This document shows, piece after piece, positions 1 through 11,510 of a stretch of 64,000 nt of DNA; within the stretch, counting starts at the first letter, position 1, and every line of letters begins with the position of its first letter. Made by a program: the position numbers and the translations under genes. Source of the DNA: Maylandia zebra (lineage: Eukaryota > Chordata > Actinopteri > Cichliformes > Cichlidae); the NCBI RefSeq assembly GCF_041146795.1, contig NC_135170.1, positions 33,125,033 through 33,189,032 of the forward strand, in the 5' to 3' direction. Below the pieces are notes generated by a model. It searched no databases and had not been told where the DNA came from. It was given only the letters and a program-made list of their open reading frames with translations.

Positions 1-177
1 TACTGAGATTTGGAGGCAAAGACATAAAACATAGTTGTGTAAGATGTAAGTAGGCTATGAGACTAAATTCACACCAAAAGTAAAATGTTGCTGTAACAAT
101 ACTGTTTGATAATAAATTTCATACAGTTGGAAAGCCTGTTTATTTCCCCTTGAACGGTGCCGCATATGTACCCACAG

Positions 178-213
178 CTGCTGCTCAACCCACAGTCATG
201 GGTTGAGCAGCAG
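178..213. repeat. Perfect 15-bp inverted repeat with 6-nt loop
   Basis: The arm CTGCTGCTCAACCCA (178-192) is followed by six bases and then its exact reverse complement (199-213). A partial third copy of the TGGGTTGAG word follows at about 225-235. Function unknown. Confidence 0.9.
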
Positions 214-648
214 AGTTGAGTATGTGGGTTGAGCCCATGGAAAAACTTGCCAAAAATCGTGTTCTGTTCTCAACTCTTGTTCGGTGTCGTTTATATGATT
301 GGACAATTGAAAGATGAAGAAACGAGACACGTTACATGAAAAGTTCTATTCATGTAACAAACAACTCGGTGGAACGTGGAAGAACCAGACTCACCTACAA
401 ACACTCAACGTTTACGCTGAGCGGTCAGTGCAAAACGGAGACCTTCAAAGGCTCAACTTTCAAAGTAAGTTGCGCCTTTTGAGTCATGCTCACAGGATGA
501 CTTTTACTTTGAAGGTAAATGGTCTGTTTTTACAGTTTCACTACCACTTGGTGAGCAGTTGCAGACAAGTCGGCGTCTTTCAAAAATGAACAGAAAAAAA
601 AATATGACATTAAATTCTCAGAAAAACATTTTTTCCTGTGGGTTGTTG

Positions 649-650
<2 letters not shown>

Positions 651-705
<55 letters not shown>

Positions 706-767
706 TTTTTTTTTTGTTTTTTTTTTTGTTTTTTTTTTTTTTTTTTTTTGTTTGTTTGTTTTTTTCC
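651..767. repeat. GT microsatellite plus poly-T tract
   Basis: About 26 uninterrupted GT units (651-702) run directly into T tracts broken by single G residues. Apparent Cys-Val or Thr-His proteins across it are translation artefacts. Confidence 0.95.
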
Positions 768-2375
768 ACAATAAAAACCACCCTGTGAAGCAGCAGGAAG
801 TGTTGGGTTAATAAAGGCTGTTGTTTAATCCAGCTTGAGTACACTGCAAACACTGAAGCTGAAATCAGTGACATTAAAAAAAAATAAACGTCCCGGTTCA
901 CGTGCTGCATTTGTTTCAGTAAAGTAAATCTGCATTAATAGGCTTTTATTTACTCAAATCACAGTTTTACTCTCACTGTGTTTTTTCCAAGCGGACCATA
1001 CTCTGTTGTTGTTTGGGTTCATTGTTTTCACACGCGTTACTTGAGTTTCTCGTACACATTTCCCCATCGTGCACACTCACACTGTAGATGGGAGCCAAGT
1101 GGGGACAGATGGACCCGAAACACAGGATGTGGCTAGCATCCCGTCTCCTTCAACACTTTCTCATCCCTGTTAATGAGACATGGTGCAATTCTGCTGGGCC
1201 ATCAGGGCTGTGAAGTCTCCGCATTCATCCAGAGATCTGAAGTGTTGCTTGGCTCCCCTCGGCAGCAGAAGGAGCCGGAAGGCGAGACAGATTTGCTGAG
1301 TGAATGGCAGCAGGCGTGACGGAGAAGAAACACGTCAGTTCGGAATTAGACGTTCGTTAATGTGGAAAGATCGTTAATCAGCTGCAGAGGATCAGCCCTA
1401 CAAATAGTAACACTTCTCTGCTCTCAGGGATGGACTCGTTCAATTAATTTTCTTCATTTTCTTTCATCAGTCAGCATCAGGACGTTGTGCCGGGGTTATA
1501 TCGCCTATCTCACCCAAAGCTATTCAACTTGGATGTCTTTGCACAAGGTTAACAAAAAAGTTTGCTGCTCGGCGACTGAAGTTCTAGTTTTATTTAACAC
1601 AAATAGAATAAAGTAGAAACAGAACTTCGGTGCAGGGAGATTTTCTGTTTTAACCTTGTGGCTGTAGTAATGACACGTGGTGCTTTTTCCATTATCAGTA
1701 TTATCTATACAAAGCTAGTTATGTAAGAGTTAAAACCCTTTATAATCTAAAGCAAATGTCCTAAAATATTATTAGAGAACCAGATAATTAGATCATTTTT
1801 TTTTAAACAAACACTTGGCAACTAAGAACTACCTTTTAACAGGAAGGAGAGACATCTATATCATCTTATATCATCTATATAAACATTTTAATCTTGCAAG
1901 GATGCTAATTTACCTTCATTTACCAAACTTGCATCATTTTGTGTCTTTTGTATACTGAATGTAATACAACGTGAATTTGTGTCTGATGCATTATTTGTGC
2001 CAATTTTAGTTTCTGTTTAGACTTTGAAGGTAACTGAGCTGTGTGAATAACGAACCTCTGTCTGCATCTGCATATATTAAATGGGCTTTGATAGAAAAAT
2101 TCCCACCTTTTGTTCTTCGATTATGCTCTCTTTATTGCTATGAGGAGCTGTGATCTTAGAAACTATATTTTCTCAAAGTAAGAACACAGTGTAAAGATTA
2201 CATAACGGTTCACTGGCCTGGACTCAAAGCGTTTTCACTTTCCCTTTGATACCAGTACAGTACACACATGCAGTACAAGATATGCTTTGCAAAGCAGTGG
2301 TGTATAGTTTAGGAATGCAGCCATGGGTGAATAAGTTCCCTCACAGTAAACCTCGTCTTCCTTCCTGCTCTCCAG

Positions 2376-2603
2376 GAAAATCCATCTCCAGACCAGCCCT
2401 CGGCCCCCCTTGCCCCGTCCCTTTAACCAATATGAACTCCTTGCCTCATGGCTCCCGTGCCTCCATCGACATCCTGGAGGAGCTCCAGCTGATTGCTGCA
2501 CAGAATCTGGAAAAACTGGACATCAACAAGTACTATGAGATCATCCGTGAGCTGGGAAAGGGCACCTATGGAAAGGTGGACCTGGTCATCCACAAAATCA
2601 GAG
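2376..2603 (+). CDS. sbk1: SBK1-like exon with start codon
   Basis: The acceptor TCTCCAG precedes 2376. The stretch 2376-2431 is 5' UTR, and the ATG at 2432 opens the sequence MNSLPHGSR. The exon ends at the donor AGAG|GTATTA and carries one base of a split Gly codon. It encodes the N-terminal helix and the glycine-rich loop. The reading frame open upstream of the ATG is not needed for the family match. Confidence 0.88.
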
Positions 2604-5600
2604 GTATTAACTGTGGCTGCTACTGTAAAGAACAAAAAATTGTATTAATATCTACAGAACAAACCAAAATAAACAACTGGTTGATGCAAGTTTACCACAT
2701 TTCAAACAAGACAAACATAAAATCCTGGTGGCCATAAATTTTAAAGAAATCACTTTAAATATAATTTCGACTAATAAATGTTTCTGTTTTTTGTTTTTTT
2801 TATATATATTAAGTAAATTTTTGCATTCTTACCATAAAACACGACCATATTGGTAGTAACAGTGAAATATGGAAGAACAGGTTGTTGGGGGGGGTTCCTG
2901 TCAACAGACTCTAAATGGCAAAGTATCTGAATTTTTATTTATTTTGTTTTCCAAAATACAAATTGCATAGAGCACAAGGAAAAGCTTTTAAATGGTGTAC
3001 CCATGTTGGTACTCTGGGCAGCTGCCTGTAGTGATCAAGTAACTCAGTGTCATTTTAAAACAAATCCATTTACAATATTTTTAAGACAAATTAATAATGT
3101 AAAGGTTTTTGTTTGTTTTTGTTTGTTTTCTTGCTCTTGGGGTTAATAGTCAGTTGTACTTGCATTTATTAACTTCTTGGTATTTTTGTCTAAATTTTAT
3201 TGAACAAAAATACCAAAAGCTTTTCAATAAATAAAAATAACACAACAGTAAATGGAATATATTTGAATTTCCTAATTCAAATGGCTTTTTAGTTTGGGAT
3301 CTGCATTAGCATTAACTTCATGATGTAGCGTCAATTAAATAAATTATCATTAGTTTCATTGGCTAGCTAGCTGTAGCTAATAAATGCCATGATGGTTGTT
3401 TTTAGCCAGAAAGATGGCTATGATCTTTTTTCCATGTAAGTAAATTTCCTCCTTTTTTTTTCACATCTGTTTCATCCTCATCTTGCATAAGAGGAAAAAT
3501 GAACCAGAAGGTAAAGCCCATGAAGACAGTTTTCTTTTTGAAATTCAGATCCATCGCTTCTTCTGGGGAGAGGAGATTTTCTGAGAAATTCATTTGCCCA
3601 CAAAATAAGCAGATCTGCAGGGTTGCACTTGCAGGAAATGAGATGTTGTCCTCATTTGTGGCCCTGTTTTGTGACTCAGAGTAATAACACAGTCTAATAT
3701 GAAAGCAGCTCTCGAGTCAGATGACGGCGTGTTTGTGAAGGTAAAGTACTTCTGCTCACGACTGAAGTGTTTACTTTCAAAAAAGCCAAATTGGAGGTAC
3801 TGGAGGTCGCTTTCTTGCAGGGATTTTTAGCCCAGGTCGAGATCCAAACTGCCTCAATTCACCACTTAACTGACTGAAAATCTGTTTAACCTTTTCACAT
3901 TAAAATCCAAATTGTTGCCCATCTGTTCTCAGCCTCTTAATAGTCTTTTTTTTTTTTTTTTTTTTTTTATGGAGTCACAAAGCCTCTGCTTCACTGCCTA
4001 TTTCAAGTAGCAGCAGACTCTTGGAGTGACAAATGGTGACCTTTTCAAGCCATTTGAGGTGTGCCGTTAATGGATTTATAAAAAATGTTATATACCTTTT
4101 GGTTTCATAATTTGGTAGTGAACCGCCAGCTTCTTCCCAGAGCCGTTAATAAGTGCTACACTTATTAACGGCTCTGGGAATAAGTGTAGTGTAATTTAAG
4201 CTACTTAAATTATCTGACCTTCAGTGTGGAGCAGAAAATCAGGCTACCTGTGGAAATGGATGGACTGAAGGTATAACATTTAACCTTTTTACTTTCTTTT
4301 TTTTTAAATGAACAAACTCAAGTGTTTCATCCCCAGATGTTTCTGCGACATGTGTAGAACTTGCGAGTTTTTTTTATCCCTTTAGCGACATTTTAAGCAG
4401 TCACATGCAGTCTGAAATGCATTTTGTATTTCGAAGTTAAAACTCAATTAAAACCTTAAAAGGTTGTTTTCACAATATCTTATTAATTCAATTCAAATGT
4501 CTGTTTCTCTTTGTCATCCTTTTTGATGAATTTGAAATTTGAGTATGTCAATCATTGTTTTTATTTTTCTGTATTTCGTATGTATAAGTACTGATGGTGT
4601 AAATGAATCTGTGATATGTCAAAGCTTGTTAATTTAATCTTATCACAATAGCAAAGTTCTGACAGTTTACCGAAGTGGATCGTTAAAAATTTTATTCATT
4701 TATTCTTTTTTTGTTCTTTATTTTATTTTATTTTTTTAGATCAAACTTTGAGCAGTTAAAGTCAAATGAGATAAAAATACGGTAACACGGCCAATCAGAG
4801 TAGAAGTGGTTGGTTTCAGTGAAAGGATGAAGTGATGGCTGCACAAGTATAAAATAAATAAGGATTATTTTGAACTGGATGTATCTGGAAATGTGTAACT
4901 GATGCCAGTTATGAATTATTTACTTATAATTTTAATCACAGTTAAATAACATTAGACATAATAGTCTAATAAAGTCTTAAAAAATGTTTTTCTATCAGTG
5001 GTTTGAGATTTGAATAATATGGCAAATTCTATTAACATTATTTTCTATGTATTATTATAATATTTATTTTCAAAAATGTGCTAGCTATATTGGACTGACT
5101 CACTTACATAGATTGAATAGTAAAGTATGTAAGCAGAGATTCAAAATGAGAAGGTATATTTCAGTGTGATAGTGACAAACTAGAAACTTAGATTAGGTTA
5201 TAGAACATCTGTTTTTTAAATCGCCAGTTGCCAAAACAATAGGTTTATATTTACATGAGCAGTATATTTACCTGATGATGAGTTTGTTGTTATGTAAAAC
5301 TGTAAGTAAGTCACGGTTTCAGAGGAAAACAACCCCAACATCTTTGATGTTTTGTTCAGGGACTCGATTGTTCAGTGGGGTAGATTTATTTCGCCCTAAA
5401 TATAGGTTATATTTAGTTTCTGCTCTAAAACTCTCAGTCGTAGCTCAACAGGAATCAGCCGAGTCTCCCTGAACAGATGTTGTTTATTTTTGCAGCTTAG
5501 CCATCAGGATCTTTTACAAAGCAACTAAATTCCCATATAAACATGATGAAATTCCTGCAGACGACCTGCTGTTGTTGGAATCGGTGCAAATCAGACATGT

Positions 5601-8600
5601 TGGCGCTGCACAGCCAGGAAGCTGCATTTATTATACTTCAGTCCTGTAGTAATGTTACTAGACAACCTGCTGGTTATTGGGTTTGGTGTTCACTGCAATT
5701 AAACATCTGCAAACCCATTTAAAGTGAAATAAAAAGGGTATTTTTTTTTTAAAGTCTAGTAACATTTTCTCTTATCAAAGTAATGAAATAATACACTGCA
5801 AACAAGAACACATTTTTATGTTTAAGCTAGCACTTTATCATATTTAACTGCTGTTTGAGTTCTTATCAATTCATTTACTTCCTTCAAATGCATCAGGATA
5901 GGTTGGCAGAGTAAAAGGATGGACGGTGCTTGTGAAAGACCTCCAGTGGACATCTTTGTAAATATGACTCTTTAAATTATTTTAGATATGATGGAAAGAC
6001 CTTTGAGAGAATGAACATTTTCTCAAATAGCTGTTTCATGGATCATGACAATCTCACGAACTGTGGTTAGATTCTGTTGATCTTTTCTGTACAGTCTGTG
6101 GTGGCACAAAGTGTTGCTACCAAGAATACCTTTTAATTTATTTCTTTTTAAACCGTGTCACCGACTAACAGAAAATCCCCCTCGACCTTTCTAAAGTGGC
6201 TGGATGCTGTAAGAAGCACAAAGCACTTTAGGAGAGCTGATCCGGTGGTATTGGAGAAGTCTCTGCTGACACGCTGCCTGTTGGAGGGGAAATTATAAGC
6301 AGACATGGCAGCCGTCCAGGTTATTGTCTGGGGGGTTTTCCCCTCAGCGTTCAGATTATCAGATTAGTCCTGGGAATTCATGTCCCCTCGGTGCTTCTCT
6401 TGTTCTCGGCCACTGAGCGGAGGTGAGGCGGCTGAAGACAACGTGCTGTCGTGCAAGTTTTACATTACATTTCCATCTGTAAACGACGCTTTCTGCAAAA
6501 CTTTAAACATGAAAGCAGCGTCATCCTGCTCACACAGTGCAAATATAACTACTGCAGCAGAGGATTTTAAATACTTAAAGCATAAATCATCAGGATTTGA
6601 CTCTGTCGAGATTTTAATTATTCATCAAATTGTTTTAATTAAGTTTCTTGGAAGCAATTAGACAGCTGTGAAATAAATCCCTAAACACTTTAATGGGGTG
6701 CAAAAGAACAAGAAAGGAGGAGTGAGACTGGAGGTTATGTAACCGGTCCTGTCCTCGTTTTCAGGCACGAAAATGGCGCTAAAGTTTCTGAAGAAAAAGA
6801 CCACCAAGCTGAAGAGCTTCCTGAGAGAGTACAGCATCTCCCTCTACCTGTCGCCCTGCCCGTTCATCATCAACATGTACGGGATCGCCTTCGAAACCGA
6901 CGACTACTACATCTTTGCTCAGGAGTACGCGCAGGCGGGAGATCTGTTTGACATCATCCCTCCACAGGTGAGAGCTTAGCCATTCCTGTAGTTTAACAAA
7001 TAAGCTGCTCCAAATCCTAAGGAGCCAGGTCAGGCGTTTCAGACATGTCCGACTGGGAGGAGATACCGGGCAGACCCAAGTTGTATTGAGAACACCTCAA
7101 TATTCCCCTGGAAGAGTGAGAAGCACAGCAGGGGTGGCCGACTGCTGCCGACACGATCCAGACCTGGATAAGAAATCTGAGTGGATGGATGGTTTCTATA
7201 TTTGATGTAGGTTTATTCAAATAATCCAGATGATTATCCCTTAATCCTCCTTGAAACTGAAAAGCCCCAGCTGCATACATGCTGCAAATTACACATTGGC
7301 ATTCAGTCCCGACAGCGCTCGGGGTCCTCTTTTTGTGCCAAAACACGAAAATTCACGGACTAAAATGTAAAGCATTATTAAAATAAAAGGCCGTCAGAGA
7401 GAAATATTTTATGTGTTTGCTAAAGAGGTTTTTATAGTGCCAAGACCTAAATGAGACGACCTTAAAAAGACATTCTGTAAATTCCCGTCTGTAGTTAACG
7501 AACCTTACACCCTGCAAACAGAATCCAGTGAATCCATCAGTATGAATTTATGTCCAGAATATCTGTTTTGTATTGAAAACTGATGGTAAAAACTGGCCCG
7601 TCTGTACTTTATGCTGGTCTATTGTGTCCCGGGAAATGGTGTAAAAGATGTAGATGCCGTGACGTCACGTTTTGCCTCGAAATGAGTGTTCTTGTCGTCA
7701 GCAGCCAGCACTCTGCTTCCTGTTTACACTGGCCAAACATGAGCCCAGTGTAAAAGGTCACTATGATGAGCATTTACATAGATGTGTTTGTATAAAGGGA
7801 GATTATATCTAAAACTGTGTTAAAGAGCTTTTACCACAGTTAATGGGGATTTAATCTAACGTGACCTACTGTTAATATAGTAGATCGCAGGAAGTACAGA
7901 TGTTATCTTGAGGGGAAAAGGAAACGCAAGCACCACCTTTATTGTGTCATCTACAACTGGTTTCATGTTTTTCTATGAGTTATGTAATGTTCAGTTCCCA
8001 AAACACAATGTGGGCAGCTTCTCAGGATGCATGGCGCCGGTAAGAAAGTGGTAAGTATGAGGTTTGTTAAAGCAAGATTCAGATCCTCTGAACTTTGTCC
8101 CATTTATATGGACCTAAACTTCAGTTTCATGTACACGACCTTCTCCTACTCCTCTTGTTCTCTGTTCAGGTGGGACTTCCTGAGGCGGTGGCGAAGCGCT
8201 GCGTGCACCAGGTAGCCATTGCTCTTGACTACCTGCACTGCAAGAAGCTGGTGCATCGTGACATCAAACCCGAGAACGTCCTCATTTTTGACCGAGAGTG
8301 CAGAAAGGTTAAGCTGTCAGACTTCGGCATGACACGACGCGCCGGATCACCAGTGAAGCGCGTGAGCGGAACCATCCCGTACACGGCACCAGAGCTGTGC
8401 GACACTTCCCGACATGAGGGGTTCTGCGTGGATTACAGCACAGACGTGTGGGCATTCGGGGTGCTGCTCTTCTGCATGCTGACAGGAAACTTCCCCTGGG
8501 AGAAGGCCATGCCCAATGATGCCTTCTACGAGGAGTTTGTCCGCTGGCAACGCCGTCGGACCGCCGCCGTGCCGTCGCAGTGGCGCCGCTTCACCGATGA

Positions 8601-8991
8601 AGCCTTGCGAATGTTTCGTAGGCTCCTTTCCATCGAGCAGGATCGCCGCTGCTCTGTCAAAGAAGTCTTCAGTTACTTCAACCAGTGCTGGATGCTGGAT
8701 ACCGAGAACGGGAACTGTAATGGCAGCAGCGGGGCTTTGGCGAGTAGCGCGCCTCCTCTGGACATCAGCTCATCGTCATCAGAAGAGGACGTACTCGTGG
8801 ACAGACTGAAGCAACAGAGCCTGTCGCCTGCCTGCGTGGCGGCAAAGGGAGGGATCATGATGGACACCCAGTACTCCTCCATGTCCACCAACAGCTCGCC
8901 GTCCTCCACCGGCAGCTACGAGCGAGTCAACAGAGAGAACAACGAAAGAGGGCGCATCCTGGTGACCACGCCCATTGAGATCTGCGTGTAG
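2432..8991 (+). CDS. sbk1: SBK1-like serine/threonine protein kinase (SH3-binding domain kinase family)
   Basis: Three coding exons join in frame: 2432-2603, 6765-6967 and 8170-8991, giving 398 aa (human SBK1 is of similar size, about 420 aa). The ATG lies in an exon that opens at an acceptor around 2376, so the 5' UTR is split. The kinase domain is complete: glycine loop GKGTYGKV (residues 42-49), ATP-anchoring Lys in MALKF (Lys64), catalytic HRDIKPEN (Asp156), metal-binding DFG (Asp176) and the TAPE activation segment. The motifs [18 protein letters not shown], [17 protein letters not shown] and the C-terminal IEICV are characteristic of the SBK1 branch. The tail has a Ser-rich acidic patch (SSSSSEEDV). 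Predicted to be a cytoplasmic kinase; the substrate cannot be read from sequence. SBK2/SBK3 are the alternatives, but the C-terminus favours SBK1. Confidence 0.93.
4134..4180. repeat. Perfect 22-bp inverted repeat with 3-nt loop
   Basis: The arm at 4134-4155 (beginning TTCCCAGAGCC) is matched base for base by the reverse complement at 4159-4180, with CTA between. It lies in the first kinase intron. It resembles a fold-back (templated) insertion more than a transposon end, since no matching distal copy was noticed. Confidence 0.92.
4785..4880 (-). repeat. Dispersed repeat fragment (AATCC-TTATT family)
   Basis: It contains CCAATCAGAG and the AAATAAGGATTATTTTGAAC block shared with the better-preserved copies at 19.2, 25.4, 42.1 and 56.6 kb. 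It is truncated and diverged. Confidence 0.45.
6968..8169 (+). other. SBK1-like intron 2
   Basis: A 1.2-kb GT-AG intron. Its first part carries a LINE 3'-tail-like fragment (about 7010-7200). The remainder shows nothing recognisable. Confidence 0.75.
7010..7200 (+). mobile_element. Non-LTR retrotransposon 3'-end fragment
   Basis: The text follows the common fish LINE tail: a block like CATGTCCGACTGGGAGGAG, then GGCAGACCCAAG, CGACACGATCCAGACCTGGATAAG and a terminal GATGGATGG. It is decayed and carries no reverse transcriptase domain. The family is assigned from remembered tail patterns, so the exact clade is uncertain. Confidence 0.6.
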
Positions 8992-10575
8992 AGACGGCGC
9001 AGCGCTGCCTTCGTGCTACCTGCTCACGCGTGTGTGCTGACGAAAAAGATTTCTCCGAGCGGGAGAAAGAGGTGCGGCGAGCGATGTTTGGCATCGGGAA
9101 ACGAACGACAGTCTGACGTATGTTGTAGCTTTGTCGTGGATTTGCTCATTTCTGATGAAGATGAACTCTGAGGAAATGACCCGCGACACTCACACAGCTG
9201 TAGCTTCCTGTGTGTGGTTTCAGTTACAGGATTAAAAAAAAAAAAAAAAAACCAAGAAAAGCTGAGGACAGGAAAACAAAGAAAAGCAAACATAATCCAC
9301 AAGCAATAGGTTAAAAAAATAAATAAAGAAAAGAGAAACTGAAGAAGACGACGAACATGGTTTGTGTGTAACGAGACCGTGACTTTGTGTTTAACGTGCT
9401 AGTTATGTTCACATTTGGTAGATTTGTTCATGTAAAGCGTTTTTTATTTGAAGTTAATTTATTTATTTATGTCACATAAATTTATTTAGTATTTATTTTA
9501 TCAAGTGGGACCACAGAGCTGAAGATTGTTTTGTTCTTTTTTTTTTTTCTTTTTTTTTCCCCTATGAGAAATAAAAAAATTTATTTTCAGCTACAACAAA
9601 AAGAAGAATTGTAGAAGCAGGTGGATTTTCCAGGCCAATGAAAACGTTCACCACAAGGTGGCAGTGTGGTGAATGTTTTTGCATTCTATTTCTGTTTTTT
9701 TTAATTATTATTATTTTGTATTTTGCTGAAAGACTCCTTCAAATCAAAAATTTTCTTGTCTCGAGTCCCCCCCCCCAACACAAATGAGCTAAGACTAGCT
9801 TAAATAACATTGAAATAGCTCGTGTTAGCAGGATGCTACACTGGCTTACTGCATCACTTTGTGGTTCAAAGTGGTATTACATTAAAGTACCGCCTTGTTT
9901 AAACAGTACAAAGACGGCTTGGACATTATGCCGTAGCTGTTTTACTGTTCGTCCAATTCTTTTGGTTTTAATTTTAGAAGCTTTTAATGTGTTTCTACAA
10001 AATTACCTTAAAGTGGCCATGATGTTGTGACCGCTCATAGAATATTTAAGGTTTTGTTTTGTTTTTTTGTTTTTTTCCCCCATGTTTTCTCATGATTCCC
10101 AACAAGCTGTACAGTAGTCAACTTTAGCCTACCCCCATTATTTTGAAGTAATCTAAATGCACACTTTTTATGGTCTGTCAAAGATTATCTGCTAATATTA
10201 TCAAATAACTACTAAAAAAAATTCAAAACAGTTTTTCTAGTTGCATGGTGCGAAAATGGAAAACTACCCTTTCATTGAACAGTTGGTTATTCTGCGATAT
10301 GTTTGGACTGTTTTGGGGGGGTGGGGCGGGGGGGGATAAGATGTCACCAAAGCTGTTCAGGTAAAGAGCAGATTTGGTATTTGGTGATACTATAAGTTGT
10401 CGTCTTTTTTTAGTATTGGTTTAATAAAAAAAACAAACAAACTGTAAACGCTGAAAATGTGACAGGAGACACAAAATGCTTCTTATACCCCTTTTTTCTT
10501 TTGTAAAGTATTGCATGGAGTAACGTTACTGTGGTGAAAATTTGCTAAAATAAAACTCTGAATTAAAAGACTTGT
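8992..10575 (+). other. sbk1: Predicted 3' UTR of SBK1-like gene with poly(A) signals
   Basis: After the stop there are AATAAA signals near 9318-9327, 9570 and 10549, and long AT-rich text with no frame. The last signal, followed by a T/A-rich stretch, is the likeliest distal 3' end. Boundaries are inferred. Confidence 0.5.
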
Positions 10576-10989
10576 AATTATTAAATACATTTATAAAGAG
10601 TAATCAGCAGATCTTACCTGAGGCAAACTGATCCCAGCGAGAGGATAGACTAAGCTTTTTGAGACGTTACTGAAATGATTGAGCAGCTGGAAAAGGGGCC
10701 CCAGGTACCTTTTTGGAGCCAAACCTGGAAGGGGAACTTCTGGGTCAAGCCTTAGCCCATGGATCCACCAACCAATAGGGGACCCACTTTGCTTTATAAC
10801 CAGACAGGCAGCCAAAGGCAAAAAAAAAAAAGGCTTGATAGAACCTACTTCCGATGTGTAGACTGGTCCGAGGAGTCTGGAACTTCCCATCTTTGGTAGG
10901 AAAGGAGCCCAAGCTAGTTCAGTAGATGGAGTGGTGCCAACTAGATATCACTGTTGGATAGAGAGCTCTATAATTGTCATAGGAGACAA

Positions 10990-11510
10990 CACCACCTCAA
11001 CAGCTCCTTTGGAAACAAGACTGTCCAATGCCTGGTTTTACTGGAGGTTTCTTCCCGTTTAACCTCCTAGGACCTGGTGTCCATATGTGTGGACGACACA
11101 TTTTGGGTTGTCTCGACCAAAATACCAAATTTTGCTCTACAAGCGCCTGACATCCACTTACGAGGACATTATACTGCCACTGTTCCATCGAGATTTAAAA
11201 CGAATGTCCTCATATGTGGATCTCATTTTTCTCTGAAACAAAAATCAGGTATATATTTAAAAAAAAAAAAAAATCAGATAATTCTTAGTTTTCACATTCA
11301 TCAGGTCCCAATCAGCCCAAACGGCAAAGAGAAATTAAATCATGCCATGAAAGATTTTGGGTCTTAGGAGGTTAAAGGGAGTTTTTCCTTACCACTGTTG
11401 CCAAAGCGCTTGCTCATACAGGGCATCTGATTGTTTTATCTTTATTATTGTGGGGCCTTTACTTTGCAATATACATTTTCTGAAAACTGAATTGAAAAAG
11501 AGGGCTCTGC
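10990..11510 (+). repeat. Dispersed teleost repeat, split by an insertion
   Basis: The parts GGAGGTTTCTTCCCGTT (before) and AAAGGGAGTTTTTCCTTACC (after) form one familiar fish repeat when the inserted element is left out. The text continues through CCAAAGCGCTTGCTCATA to a tail like GAAAACTGAATTGAAAA. A tail of the same type occurs near 54120-54235. Confidence 0.65.
11059..11375. mobile_element. piggyBac-like non-autonomous element (MITE) with TTAA target duplication
   Basis: It starts TTAACCTCCTAGGACC and ends with the near-exact inverse (GGTCTTAGGAGGTTAA), so TTAA plus about 12 bp of terminal inverted repeat flank roughly 310 bp. The interior has no transposase. The TTAA duplication at both ends is the piggyBac-superfamily signature. 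It is inserted inside another repeat, which gives an empty-site reading. Confidence 0.8.

Larger units (their letters stand above)
1..2375. other. Upstream region of the SBK1-like gene, no coding gene seen
   Basis: This stretch is AT-rich non-coding DNA. It holds a perfect hairpin near 178-213 and a GT microsatellite followed by interrupted T tracts (651-767). It should contain a 5' untranslated exon of the kinase, because the first coding exon begins at a splice acceptor, but I could not place that exon. Short open frames here are not conserved-looking. Confidence 0.6.
2604..6764 (+). other. SBK1-like intron 1
   Basis: An AT-rich intron of about 4.2 kb. It contains a perfect 22-bp hairpin (4134-4180), a weak copy of the dispersed repeat family around 4785-4880, and T-rich tracts. 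No supported exon was found. Confidence 0.75.

Noticed and set aside
530..910. Thr-His / Cys-Val repeat proteins across the GT tract
   Set aside because: Microsatellite translation artefact. Similar artefacts at 48.3 and 63.5 kb were dropped too.
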